64,000 bases of DNA from Zeimonas sp050187175 (lineage in GTDB: Bacteria; Pseudomonadota; Gammaproteobacteria; Burkholderiales; Burkholderiaceae_E): positions 1 to 64,000 of the forward strand of contig JBFWXS010000008.1 of NCBI GenBank assembly GCA_050187175.1, given 5' to 3'. The notes under the pieces were generated by a model. That model saw only the letters and a list, made by a program, of their open reading frames with translations, did not search any database and was not told the DNA's origin. The position numbers and the translations under genes were made by a program. Of the stretch, positions 52,835-61,417 are shown in pieces. Positions within the stretch are counted from its first letter, which is position 1. Every line of letters starts with the position of its first letter.

Positions 52835-54064
52835 ATGATTGATCCCAGCAACTCCGCGCCGGCGCGTCCTGCGTCGCGTCCGATGCCGCCTTCGTCGCGT
52901 CCCGAGCTTCGTCTTCCCGATGCCGAGGGAGCGGCGGTTCGACATGAGCTGCGGACGACTCCCGTCCGGCCGCCGGAGCCTCGCGCGGTCTTCGATCGCG
53001 AGGCGTACTCCGCGGCCCACGTGGTGTCCGCGGCATGGGTCGAACACGACCCGTGGGTCGAGACTCCGATCGACTGGGAGCGCACGCTGGCGTTCCGCGA
53101 GTACCTGTGGGACCTGGGCCTGGGCGTGGCGGAAGCGATGGACACCGCGCAGCGCGGCATGGGCCTTGGCTGGCCGGCAGCGCGCTCGCTGATCGAACAG
53201 ACGCTGGCGCTGGCCAGCCGGCGCCGCGGGGCGCGCGTCGTCTGCGGCATCGGCACCGACCAGCTGCCGCCCAAGCCGCGCCACGCACTGCGCGAGATCG
53301 CCGACGCCTATCTCGAGCAGTGCGATTTCGTCGAATCGCGCGGCGGGCAGGTGGTGATGATGGCCAGCCGGGCGCTGGCAGCCAGCGCCGGCGGCGCGGA
53401 CGACTATGCATGGGTCTACGAGCAGGTGCTGATGCACGCGCGCCGTCCGGTGGTGCTGCACTGGCTCGGCAGCATGTTCGATCCTCATCTGGCCGGCTAC
53501 TGGGGCGCGCGTGATTTCGAGTCGAACCTGGAAACGGTGCTCGGCGTCATGCGAGCGCACGCCGCGAAGGTCGACGGCATCAAGCTGTCGCTGCTGGACA
53601 TGGACAAGGAGATCATGCTGCGCCGGCGGCTGCCTGCCGGCGTCAAGATGTTCACCGGCGATGATTTCAACTACGCCGAACTGATCGAAGGCGACGAGTA
53701 TGGTCACAGCCATGCCTTGCTCGGCATCTTCGACGCGATCGCACCGGCGGCGTCCGCGGCGCTGGCGGCGCTGGCGCAGGGACGCACCGAACAGTTCCGC
53801 GACATCCTGGCTCCGACCGTGCCGCTGTCGCGTCATCTGTTCAAGGCGCCGACCCAGTTCTACAAGACGGGCGTGGTGTTTCTGGCCTGGCTCAATGGCC
53901 AGCAGCCGCACTTCCAGATGCTGGGCGGAATGCAGAGCGCGCGCAGCCTGCCGCATCTCGTCGAGCTGTTCCGGCTGGCCGACCGGGCTGGCGTGCTGCG
54001 CGATCCGGAGCTGGCCTGCGTACGGATGCGCGGGTTGCTGCGAATCAATGGCTTCGACGCATGA
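52835..54064 (+). CDS. DUF993-like / dihydrodipicolinate-synthase-related TIM-barrel protein
   Basis: This roughly 409-residue protein matches the pattern of DUF993 proteins, distant relatives of the DapA aldolase superfamily. It has RGMGLGWPAARSLIEQTLA, VCGIGTDQLP, VLHWLGSMFDPHLAGYWG, a candidate Schiff-base lysine in AHAAKVDGIKLSLLD, and MFTGDDFNYAELI. No activity is established for this group as far as I know. ATG 52835 has GGGGA upstream; GTG 52823 is also possible. It is expected to act as an aldolase on a keto-sugar-like product (inference). Confidence 0.75.
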   Translation: MIDPSNSAPARPASRPMPPSSRPELRLPDAEGAAVRHELRTTPVRPPEPRAVFDREAYSAAHVVSAAWVEHDPWVETPIDWERTLAFREYLWDLGLGVAEAMDTAQRGMGLGWPAARSLIEQTLALASRRRGARVVCGIGTDQLPPKPRHALREIADAYLEQCDFVESRGGQVVMMASRALAASAGGADDYAWVYEQVLMHARRPVVLHWLGSMFDPHLAGYWGARDFESNLETVLGVMRAHAAKVDGIKLSLLDMDKEIMLRRRLPAGVKMFTGDDFNYAELIEGDEYGHSHALLGIFDAIAPAASAALAALAQGRTEQFRDILAPTVPLSRHLFKAPTQFYKTGVVFLAWLNGQQPHFQMLGGMQSARSLPHLVELFRLADRAGVLRDPELACVRMRGLLRINGFDA

Positions 54065-54078
54065 ACCATGTCTGCCCG

Positions 54079-54141
54079 ATGACGGAGTCTGCCAATGACA
54101 GAGTCCCGCCAATGACGGAGTCCTGCCAATGACGGAAGCCT
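54079..54141 (+). repeat. Iterated translation-start repeat in front of the enoyl-CoA hydratase gene
   Basis: Four near-identical units of 16-17 bases (ATGACGGAGTCCTGCCA and variants) start at 54079, 54095, 54112 and 54129. Each has an ATG, and units 1 and 3 carry a GGAG. The GGAG in unit 3 lies eight bases before the real start at 54129. The mini-frames from the second and third ATG each end at a TGA that overlaps the next ATG. Confidence 0.9.
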
Positions 54142-54908
54142 GCGGCGACTGGTTGGGCTTGCAGATCGACGCGCCGATCGTTTGTCTCGCATTGCAGCGG
54201 CCGGACCGGCTCAATGCGCTGACGCTAGGCACGATCGAGGCGCTCGACAAAGCATTGGCGAGCATCGAGACGCGGCGCGACGTGCGAGCGCTGATCGTGC
54301 ATTCGACGAATCCGAAAGCGTTCTGCGCCGGCGCGGACGTCAGCGACTGGGGCAGCTTGCCGCCGGCCGACATGTGGCGCGTGTGGACGCGCGTCGGTCA
54401 CCGCGTCTTCGACCGGCTGGCACAGTTGCCGCAGCCCACGCTGGCCGCGGTGGAGGGCATGGCGCTGGGCGGCGGCCTGGAGCTGGCCTTGGCTTGCGAC
54501 CTGCGCGTGGCCGGCAGCGAGGCCACATTCGGCATGCCCGAGACGCGCGTCGGTGCCATCCCAGGCTGGGGCGGCAGCCGCCGTCTGCCGCGTCTCGTCG
54601 GTCCGGCGCAGGCGAAGCGGCTGGTCTTCACCGGTGCTGCGATCGGAGCGGCGGAAGCAGCTCGCATCGGTCTCGTACAGGAGGTGGTGCCGGCGGCTCA
54701 GGCGCTGCCGCGGGCACGGGCCTTGGCGCTGGAGATTGCCGCCAATGCCCCCGATGCCGTGCGGCTGGCCAAGCAGCTGATCGACCAGGGCCACGGCGGC
54801 CTGTCCGGCGAGACGATTGCGGCCGGGCTTGCAGCGCTGGTCGACGACGGCGCCGAGGGCCGTGCGGCCTTCCTCGGCAAGCGCGCGCCCTGCTATCGGG
54901 ATGCATGA
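54129..54908 (+). CDS. Enoyl-CoA hydratase/isomerase family protein
   Basis: This 259-residue crotonase has the first glutamate-bearing region MALGGGLELALACDLRVA (oxyanion hole), FGMPETRVGAIPGWGGSRRLPRLVG with the second Glu position, and SDWGSLPP in the substrate loop. It hydrates or isomerises an enoyl-CoA, complementing the acyl-CoA dehydrogenase of the same regulon. The start is the last of four tandem SD-ATG repeats (MTEACGDW). Confidence 0.9.
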   Translation: MTEACGDWLGLQIDAPIVCLALQRPDRLNALTLGTIEALDKALASIETRRDVRALIVHSTNPKAFCAGADVSDWGSLPPADMWRVWTRVGHRVFDRLAQLPQPTLAAVEGMALGGGLELALACDLRVAGSEATFGMPETRVGAIPGWGGSRRLPRLVGPAQAKRLVFTGAAIGAAEAARIGLVQEVVPAAQALPRARALALEIAANAPDAVRLAKQLIDQGHGGLSGETIAAGLAALVDDGAEGRAAFLGKRAPCYRDA

Positions 54909-54911
54909 TCC

Positions 54912-55778
54912 ATGGACGCGACTCGCATGCGAGATCTCGGACAGCGCCTCGACCTGTGCTCGATCAATACGGTGACGCTCGGTCATCGGCGTCCGCTTGC
55001 GGAGACGCTGGACGCGATTGCGCGCGCCGGCTTCGGCTACGCTGCCCCATGGCGCGACGAGGTCCAGGCGGCAGGCACGGCGGCCGTCGCGCGTCAGCTG
55101 CGTGCGCTGGGACTGAAGCTGAGCGGCTATCTGCGCTCGTCGTTCTATGCCGGCGCGCGGCCGGCCGAGTACGAAGCCGCGATCGAGGACAATCGGCGCG
55201 CGCTGGAGCAGGCCGCCGAGATCGGCGCGCCGTCGCTGATCGTGGTGGGGGGCGGGCTGGCGCCCGGTACGCGCGACCTGGCCGCTGCGCGTGCGCGCTA
55301 CGCGGACGGGGCGGCGCGGCTGTGGGAATACGCGCGCGAGCTCGGCATCGGCCTGACGCTCGAGCCGCTGCATCCCATGTACGCGGCCGAACGCTCGTGC
55401 GTCTGCACGCTGGCGGATGCGCTGGACCTCTGCGCCGATATCGATCCGCAGCGCCGCGGCGGCCTCGGCATCGCCGTCGACGTCTATCACTGCTGGTGGG
55501 ATCCGGCGCTGGCCGCGCAGATCCGCCGTGCCGGGGCGGAAGGGCGGCTCGACGCCTTTCACGTCAGCGACTGGCTGTCACCGACTCGCGACATGCTGCT
55601 GGATCGCGGCATGATGGGCGACGGCATCATCGATCTGCCGGCGATCCGCGCGATGGTGGAGGAGGCCGGCTACCGCGGCCCGGTGGAGGTCGAGATCTTC
55701 TCGCGTGACGACTGGTGGCGGCGCGATCCGGCACAGACGCTGCAGGTCTGCGCGCAGCGTCTGCAGACGGTCTGCTGA
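54912..55778 (+). CDS. Sugar phosphate isomerase/epimerase (xylose isomerase-like TIM barrel)
   Basis: This 288-residue protein has the family's AP endonuclease 2/IolE-like fold. LCSINTVTLGHRRPLAETLDAIARAGF is the first strand-helix; a metal ligand Glu is seen in LTLEPLHPMYAAE, and further ligands in VDVYHCWWDP, DAFHVSDW and PVEVEIFS. Related proteins isomerise or dehydrate keto-inositols and keto-sugars, which fits the two Gfo/Idh dehydrogenases of the regulon. It is the last gene of the plus-strand unit. Confidence 0.88.
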   Translation: MDATRMRDLGQRLDLCSINTVTLGHRRPLAETLDAIARAGFGYAAPWRDEVQAAGTAAVARQLRALGLKLSGYLRSSFYAGARPAEYEAAIEDNRRALEQAAEIGAPSLIVVGGGLAPGTRDLAAARARYADGAARLWEYARELGIGLTLEPLHPMYAAERSCVCTLADALDLCADIDPQRRGGLGIAVDVYHCWWDPALAAQIRRAGAEGRLDAFHVSDWLSPTRDMLLDRGMMGDGIIDLPAIRAMVEEAGYRGPVEVEIFSRDDWWRRDPAQTLQVCAQRLQTVC

Positions 55779-55827
55779 GCCGGAGGGCTGGCCCGGCTCG
55801 GTCGGTCGTCGGCGTCGACTATCGCAA

Positions 55828-56430
55828 TCAGCGCGCCGGCTTAAGCTGCTCGAACACGGTCGTGGCAATCGAATCGACCTGCTGCGGCGTGACCTTCGAG
55901 AAGACGCCGCCCCACGCGCTGGATGTCAGCTCGATCGGTTGTTCGCCGAAGAGCCGGCCGTCCCTCAGGCTCGAATAGCGCAGCGACGCGCGGATGTAGG
56001 CGTTGCCTGTCATCAGGCCGAACATGACCCGCGCGCCGACGCCGACGAGTCGATAGTCGGTGACGGTGGCCAGCAGCAGCGTTCCTTCGGCGGTGCCCGC
56101 AGGCGGCGCAGCCTCGGCGAAGCGGTATTCGATGCCCGCTGCCTTGGCGTGGTCGGCGAAGGTTTCGCGCCACTCGCGACGGAACTCCGCCCAGTCGCTC
56201 GATTCGACGACCTGCTTCGGACCGGTCATGACCAGCACGATGCGGCGTGCGGCGCTTGCAGGAATGGCGACTGGCGCCGAAGGGCTCGTCTGCGCGGGCG
56301 GCGCCGAGGCGGCGGCGGGCGAGGCCGCGCTGTCGCCTGATGAGGTCGGGCGATCGCCGGACGGAGCGGCGCAGCCGGCCAGCATCAAGGTGGCTGCGAG
56401 CATCAGGGCTGGAAAGGCATGAGGGGTCAT
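55828..56430 (-). CDS. DUF4410-like outer membrane lipoprotein
   Basis: This 200-residue protein has a lipoprotein signal (MTPHAFPALMLAATLMLAGC, lipidated Cys 20) and a Ser/Ala/Pro linker. A C-terminal domain (about 70-195) includes GTLLLATVTDYRLVGVGARVMFGLMTGNAYIRASL, which resembles DUF4410-type lipoproteins. The function is unknown. The frame is open upstream to 56562, but the ATG at 56430 begins the signal peptide. It is convergent with the isomerase gene and divergent from the TetR gene. Confidence 0.8.
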   Translation of the reverse strand: MTPHAFPALMLAATLMLAGCAAPSGDRPTSSGDSAASPAAASAPPAQTSPSAPVAIPASAARRIVLVMTGPKQVVESSDWAEFRREWRETFADHAKAAGIEYRFAEAAPPAGTAEGTLLLATVTDYRLVGVGARVMFGLMTGNAYIRASLRYSSLRDGRLFGEQPIELTSSAWGGVFSKVTPQQVDSIATTVFEQLKPAR

Positions 56431-56605
56431 GGCGGCGAGAGAGCAGGGCGCTTGCAGTAGCTGGCAATCAATGAAAGATACGCCGAAGCCGCAGTGGTCG
56501 TCGTGGGATGACCCCCCTTCAGGCTTAGGACGCATGCCCTGTCGAATCGGTCTAGGTCGCAAATGTCTAGGGCGAACCGATGCCGTCCCAAGTGCCGCGT
56601 CATAA

Positions 56606-56626
56606 ATTTATACTATGAATATAAAT
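56606..56626. promoter_or_regulatory. AT-rich inverted repeat, candidate TetR operator
   Basis: ATTTATA, seven bases, TATAAAT in an unusually AT-rich stretch (about 56600-56665) just before the TetR gene. TetR proteins commonly repress themselves from such sites. Confidence 0.45.
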
Positions 56627-56631
56627 AAACA

Positions 56632-56659
56632 TTGTTAAAAAATATACTTTGTGTAAAAT
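56632..56659 (+). promoter_or_regulatory. Candidate promoter of the TetR-glycosyltransferase unit
   Basis: TTGTTA, 16 bases, TAAAAT. Transcription would begin close to 56666, which favours ATG 56686 over ATG 56668 as the translation start. Confidence 0.4.
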
Positions 56660-56685
56660 TTATCCAGATGGGCCGAGATGCACTC

Positions 56686-57423
56686 ATGAAACCCGCTGAA
56701 CCGATCGGACGCCGGGCGCGCAAACGCCGTGATCTGCTGGACCGGGCGGCCGCGACTGCCGGCGCCCTGTTCAGACGCGACGGCTATGAGGCCGTGACGA
56801 TGGAGCAGATCGCAGAGGCCGCCGACGTCGCGCGTGGAACCTTGTACAACCACTTCCCGACCAAGGACGCGCTGCTGGCCGCCTGGATTCATCAGGAACT
56901 GGCGCGCGACCTGAGTGGCCTGTCGCTAGACGTCGGCGCGAACGAGGGCTTCGCGGCGTCGACCGCAGCGCTGCTGGATCGCTCCGCACGGTGGTGCGTC
57001 GACAACCGCCGGTTCCTGCTTCCGTATCTGCGGTTCCGCTTTCTGAAGCTGCGAGCGCCGGCCGAGGCAGCGTGCGATTCCTCTGATTCTTTTGACTCCT
57101 CCGACGACGCTCACTCCCACGATTCCCGCCCCGATGACTCCGACGACTCCCACGATTCCCACGACCCCCACGACTCCGACACCCTGGTCGCGTTCTATGC
57201 GCGGCTGATCCGCGACAGCCAGCGCCGCGGCGAGATGCGCCGCGATCTGGACGCCGGGCATCTCGCCGTGATGTTCCACCACTTGTATCTGGCCGCGCTG
57301 CTGCGCTGGCTGGCTGCGCCGGCGCTCGATCTGCGGCAGGCGTTCGCGCAGGCGGTCGATGTCTTCCTGCATGGCTGCGTGCTTGCGCCGGGCCATTCGC
57401 CATCGATGCAGCGCTGCGAATGA
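56686..57423 (+). CDS. TetR-family regulator with Asp/Ser/His-rich insert
   Basis: This 245-residue regulator has the N-terminal DNA-binding domain KRRDLLDRAAATAGALFRRDGYEAVTMEQIAEAADVARGTLYNHFPTKDALL in standard TetR form. Residues 131-165, within the ligand domain, are a low-complexity insert of 14 Asp, 11 Ser and 5 His (SDDSHDSHDPHDSD at its end), encoded by a degenerate CACGAYTCC-like repeat. Normal helical sequence resumes after it. ATG 56686 is chosen from promoter spacing; ATG 56668 is possible. The stop overlaps the start of the glycosyltransferase gene (ATGA). Confidence 0.87.
   Translation: MKPAEPIGRRARKRRDLLDRAAATAGALFRRDGYEAVTMEQIAEAADVARGTLYNHFPTKDALLAAWIHQELARDLSGLSLDVGANEGFAASTAALLDRSARWCVDNRRFLLPYLRFRFLKLRAPAEAACDSSDSFDSSDDAHSHDSRPDDSDDSHDSHDPHDSDTLVAFYARLIRDSQRRGEMRRDLDAGHLAVMFHHLYLAALLRWLAAPALDLRQAFAQAVDVFLHGCVLAPGHSPSMQRCE
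57076..57180 (+). repeat. Low-complexity Asp/Ser/His coding repeat in the TetR gene
   Basis: This is a 105-base in-frame segment built from degenerate CACGAYTCC / GAYTCC units, encoding 35 residues of mostly Asp, Ser and His. Confidence 0.85.
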
Positions 57424-58649
57424 AGCTGCTGGCGCTGACCTACGGCACCGAGGGCGATACTCGTCCGCTGGCCATGCTGTGCCGTGCCTTGATGACTGCC
57501 GGCCATGAGGTGATGCTGCTGGCTGATGGAGACACGCTGGGCAGCGCCCGCGATCACGGCGTGCCGCACGCCGCGCTCAGCGGGCGGATTCGCGACGAGC
57601 TGGGTGTGCTGGTGGCCGGTGGGCAGGGGATCGGCGCCACGGCGACCGGGCTGGCGCGGCTGGCGAACGCGCAGACGCAAAGCTGGATGCGTCAGGCGGC
57701 CGATGCCGCCCATGGCTGCGACGCGCTGATCGTCTCGGGCTTGGCGGCCTTCGTCGGATTGTCGGTGGGAGAGGCGCTCCGCATTCGCATCATCGGCACC
57801 GGCATGATCCCGATCTCGCCGACCCGCGCGTTCGCGTCGCCGTTCCTGCCGCCCGGCAAGGTGCCCCGCCTGCTCAATCGTGCCAGCCATCGTCTGGTCA
57901 ACTCGCTGGTCTGGCGCGCCTTTCGCAAGGCGACCAATCAGGCCCGGCAGCGCGTTCTGTCGCTGCGGCCGCGGCGTGCGCTCTGGACCGGCCACCCGAT
58001 GCTCTACGGCGTCTCCCCCAGCCTGCTGCCGCAACCGGCCGACTGGCCCGCGCATACGCGCCTGTGCGGGCAATGGCTGGCCCCCGCCGCGTCGTGGTCG
58101 CCGCCGCCGGACCTGCAGGCATTCCTGGCGGCGGGCGAGGCGCCGATCTATTTCGGCTTCGGCAGCATGGTGGGTTTCGATGCGGCAGCGGTGCTGCGCG
58201 CCATGATGGACGCGGCCGCCGGGCGGCGCGTGCTGCTGTATCCGGGCTGGGCCGGCGTACCGCCGATCGCGCTGCCCGACAGCTTCTTCGTCGTCGGCGA
58301 TACGCCGCACGACTGGCTGTTCCCGCGGACGGCCATGGTCATCCACCACGGCGGCAGCGGAACCAGCCACTCGGCGTGCCGCGCGGGAGTGCCGTCGGTG
58401 GTGCTGCCCTTCGCCGGTGATCAGCCGTTCTGGGCGCATCAGCTCCACCGCCTGGGTGTGGCCGCCCGTGCGTTGTCGGCGAAGGGACTGGACGCGGCCG
58501 GACTGGCGTGGGCCATCGCGTTCGCCGGACGGGCGGACGTCCGGCAGAACGCTGGCCTGCTGGCCGGCAGCATGGCCGCCGAGGACGGGACGGCCGTCGC
58601 TGTCGCGGAGATCGAGTCGATCCTGCGCGATGGTGCGAGGCGCTCCTAG
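57420..58649 (+). CDS. GT1-type (UGT-like) glycosyltransferase
   Basis: This 409-residue protein has the two-domain GT-B fold of macrolide/UDP-type glycosyltransferases. It has an N-terminal acceptor domain (KLLALTYGTEGDTRPLAMLCRAL) and a C-terminal donor domain with IYFGFGSMVGFD. The nucleotide-sugar motif is VIHHGGSGTSHSACRAGVPSVVLPFAGDQPFWAHQL. Such enzymes glycosylate lipids or small molecules, sometimes to detoxify them. It is translationally coupled to the TetR gene, suggesting induction by its substrate (inference). Confidence 0.9.
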   Translation: MKLLALTYGTEGDTRPLAMLCRALMTAGHEVMLLADGDTLGSARDHGVPHAALSGRIRDELGVLVAGGQGIGATATGLARLANAQTQSWMRQAADAAHGCDALIVSGLAAFVGLSVGEALRIRIIGTGMIPISPTRAFASPFLPPGKVPRLLNRASHRLVNSLVWRAFRKATNQARQRVLSLRPRRALWTGHPMLYGVSPSLLPQPADWPAHTRLCGQWLAPAASWSPPPDLQAFLAAGEAPIYFGFGSMVGFDAAAVLRAMMDAAAGRRVLLYPGWAGVPPIALPDSFFVVGDTPHDWLFPRTAMVIHHGGSGTSHSACRAGVPSVVLPFAGDQPFWAHQLHRLGVAARALSAKGLDAAGLAWAIAFAGRADVRQNAGLLAGSMAAEDGTAVAVAEIESILRDGARRS

Positions 58650-58830
58650 GGCGCGGGCAGGGGCTGCGTAAGGTGCCGCGTAAGGCGCCGCACCCTGGCG
58701 CGACTGCGCCTGCAGCGATCAGGGGGCCGATGCGTGCCACGGCCCCCCGTTCCGCGTCATAATCCGCGCCTGTGCGGGCCGCGATCGGGTCCGCGACGAC
58801 GACAACCTCTGCCGCCGCCCGCGAACTCAT

Positions 58831-60273
58831 ATGCTGCTCGCCCTGGTCTTCGCCTACCTGCTGGTCACCATCGCCATCGGCCTGTGGGCCGCCAAGCGCG
58901 TCAAGAACACCGCTGACTTCGCCATCGCCGGCCGGCATCTGCCGCTGGTGATGATCATCACCACCACTTTCGCCACCTGGTTCGGCTCCGAGACTGTGCT
59001 CGGCATTCCCGCCAAGTTCGTCGAAGGCGGGCTGGGCGCGGTGGTCGAGGATCCGTTCGGCGCCGGCACCTGCCTGATCCTGGTCGGGCTGTTCTTCGCC
59101 GCCAAGCTGTACCGGATGACGCTGCTGACGATCAGCGACTACTACCGCGCCCGCTACGGCCGCTCGGTCGAGGTCGTCTGCTCGCTGATCATCATCCTCA
59201 GCTATCTCGGCTGGGTGTCGGCGCAGGTCACCGCGCTCGGCCTGGTATTCAATCTGCTGTCTGGCGGCGCGATCTCGGTGCCGCTGGGCATGATCATCGG
59301 CACCGTTTCCATCCTCGCGTACACGCTGTTCGGCGGCATGTGGTCGGTGGCCGTCACCGACTTCGTGCAGATGATCATCCTCGTGGTCGGCCTGCTGGTG
59401 ATCAGCGTGTTCGCCGCCGACATGGCCGGCGGCGCCGACCGCGTCATCGACCTGGCCGTCAGCCGCGACATGTTCCGCTTCTTCCCGGAGCCGACCTTCC
59501 AGCAGGTGGTGTTCTTCATCGCCGCCGCGATCACGATGATGCTCGGCTCGATTCCGCAGCAGGACGTGTTCCAGCGGGTCATGTCGGCCAAGAACGTGCG
59601 CGCCGCCACGCGCGGTCCGGTGATCGGCGGCGCCTGCTACATCCTGTTCGCGTTCGTGCCGATGTTCCTGGTCACCAGCGCGCTGCTGATCATGCCCGAG
59701 CAGTCGGCCGAACTGCTGAAGGAAGATCCGCAGCGCGTGCTGCCGACGCTGGTGCTCGAGCACATGCCGTTCGTGATGCAGGTGCTGTTCTTCGGCGCGC
59801 TGCTGTCGGCACTGAAGTCGACCGCGTCGGCGACGCTGCTGGCGCCGTCCGTGACCGTGGTGGAGAACATCTGGCGGCAATTCCGCCCGCGGCTGAGCGA
59901 CCGGCAGCAGCTGCGCGACATGCGGATCTCCGTCCTGCTGTTCTCGGCCTGCGTCTGCGTCTATGCGATCGTCATGGAAGGCACGCCGATCTACGAGATG
60001 GTGTCGTCGGCCTACCAGGTCACGCTGGTCGGCGCCTTCGTGCCGCTGGTGGCCGGCCTGTACTGGAAGCGCGCGACGACGCAGGGGGCGGTGTTCGCGA
60101 TCGTGCTGGGCCTGTTGACCTGGCTGATGTTCCTCGTCACGCCTGCCGGCGAGGCGTTCCCGGCGCAGCTGGCCGGCGTGCTGGCCTCGGGCGTAGGCAT
60201 GGTCGTCGGTTCATACGGCCGCCAGGCCGTGCGCAATTCGCACGATCCGCACGCGCTGGCGCAGGCGCACTGA
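58831..60273 (+). CDS. Sodium:solute symporter (SSS family)
   Basis: This 480-residue integral membrane protein has about 13 membrane helices. The N-terminal SSS pattern runs ADFAIAGRHLPLVMIITTTFATWFGSETVLG. YTLFGGMWSVAVTDFVQMIILVVGLL is the sodium-site region, and GALLSALKSTASATLLAPSVTVVENIWR follows. The length and features match solute uptake members of the SSS family and not the histidine-kinase fusions. Substrate unknown. The next gene downstream is convergent, a Bug receptor, without an evident link. Confidence 0.92.
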   Translation: MLLALVFAYLLVTIAIGLWAAKRVKNTADFAIAGRHLPLVMIITTTFATWFGSETVLGIPAKFVEGGLGAVVEDPFGAGTCLILVGLFFAAKLYRMTLLTISDYYRARYGRSVEVVCSLIIILSYLGWVSAQVTALGLVFNLLSGGAISVPLGMIIGTVSILAYTLFGGMWSVAVTDFVQMIILVVGLLVISVFAADMAGGADRVIDLAVSRDMFRFFPEPTFQQVVFFIAAAITMMLGSIPQQDVFQRVMSAKNVRAATRGPVIGGACYILFAFVPMFLVTSALLIMPEQSAELLKEDPQRVLPTLVLEHMPFVMQVLFFGALLSALKSTASATLLAPSVTVVENIWRQFRPRLSDRQQLRDMRISVLLFSACVCVYAIVMEGTPIYEMVSSAYQVTLVGAFVPLVAGLYWKRATTQGAVFAIVLGLLTWLMFLVTPAGEAFPAQLAGVLASGVGMVVGSYGRQAVRNSHDPHALAQAH

Positions 60274-60291
60274 GCGGCGGCGCCACCCGGT

Positions 60292-61272
60292 TCAGTCGAG
60301 CCGGATATTGGCCGCCTTCACCACTTGCGCGTTGTTCACGTACTCGTTCAGGATCAGCCGCGCGAAGTCGATCTGCGCGGTCGGCGCGGGAACGTTGTCG
60401 GACCGCAGCATCCGCTCGCGCAGCTCGGTGTCGGTCAAGGCCTTGTTGGTCTCGTCATTGAGCCGGCGGATGATCTCCGGCGCGGTTCCGGCAGGCGCGA
60501 ACAGACCGAACGTGGACGTCAGGTTGGCCGCCGGTGCGTCGAGCTCCGCCAGCGTGGGTACCTGCGGATAGCTGTCCAGCCGCTTCGGCGCGCCGACCGC
60601 GAGCAGCCGCAGCGTGCCGCGTTCGATATGCGGGTGCAGCGAGACGTTCGGGTTGGTCGTGAACAGCTCGAACTGACCGCTCAGCGCATCGGTCAGCACC
60701 TGTCCGGCGCCCTTGTACGGCACATGCGTGATGTCGATGCGGAAGCGTTCGCGGATCTGCTCGAGCATCAGATGGCCGACCGACGCCACGCCCGAGCTGG
60801 CGACGCGCAGTCCGCCGGGATGCGCACGCGACTGGCTGATGATGTCGTCGAAGCGCTTGCCGCTGAACAGCGGCGTGGCCATCAGATAGACCGGCGAGAA
60901 CATGACGCTCGCCACCGCGATGACGTCCTTCTGCGGATCATAGGCGACGCGCATCACGTGCGGGTTCAAGGTCAGCGGGCTGACCGCCGCGAAGCCTATC
61001 GTGTAGCCGTCGGAGGCCGCCTTCGCCACGGCGTCCATGCCGATGCTGCCTGCAGCGCCGCCGCGATTCTCGACCACCACCTGCGTGCCGAGCGCGGCCG
61101 CGAGCTTCGGTCCGAGCAGTCGCGCCACCGTGTCGCTGGCGCCGCCCGGCGGATAGGCGACGATCATCCGGATCGGCTTGGCCGGCCAGGTCTGCTGCGC
61201 TGCGCCGGGCCTGCCGATGGCGGACATGGCTGACAGCGTGGCGAGCGCAGCGAGCGAGCGGCGGCGATCCAT
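60292..61272 (-). CDS. Bug/TctC-family periplasmic substrate-binding protein (4)
   Basis: This 326-residue receptor has a signal peptide opening MDRRRSLAALATLSAMSAIG, then KPIRMIVAYPPGGASDTVARLLG, VVVENRGGAAGSIG and VPYKGAGQVLTDALSGQFEL. GGGAG is eight bases before ATG 61272; the longer frame from 61326 is less likely. No transporter or regulator is adjacent on the same strand. Confidence 0.92.
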   Translation of the reverse strand: MDRRRSLAALATLSAMSAIGRPGAAQQTWPAKPIRMIVAYPPGGASDTVARLLGPKLAAALGTQVVVENRGGAAGSIGMDAVAKAASDGYTIGFAAVSPLTLNPHVMRVAYDPQKDVIAVASVMFSPVYLMATPLFSGKRFDDIISQSRAHPGGLRVASSGVASVGHLMLEQIRERFRIDITHVPYKGAGQVLTDALSGQFELFTTNPNVSLHPHIERGTLRLLAVGAPKRLDSYPQVPTLAELDAPAANLTSTFGLFAPAGTAPEIIRRLNDETNKALTDTELRERMLRSDNVPAPTAQIDFARLILNEYVNNAQVVKAANIRLD

Positions 61273-61417
61273 GGACGGACTCCCGAAGAGCGAGGTGGAA
61301 CGACCGTCATCGTAGCCGAAGCCCACTGCCTCCGTGCAGGCGCGGACGCGCCGCCGGCAGCCTCACAGCGGGCCGGGCGTGTCATATCGAGCCGGCCGTG
61401 CCGCGTCGAGCGGCGCG

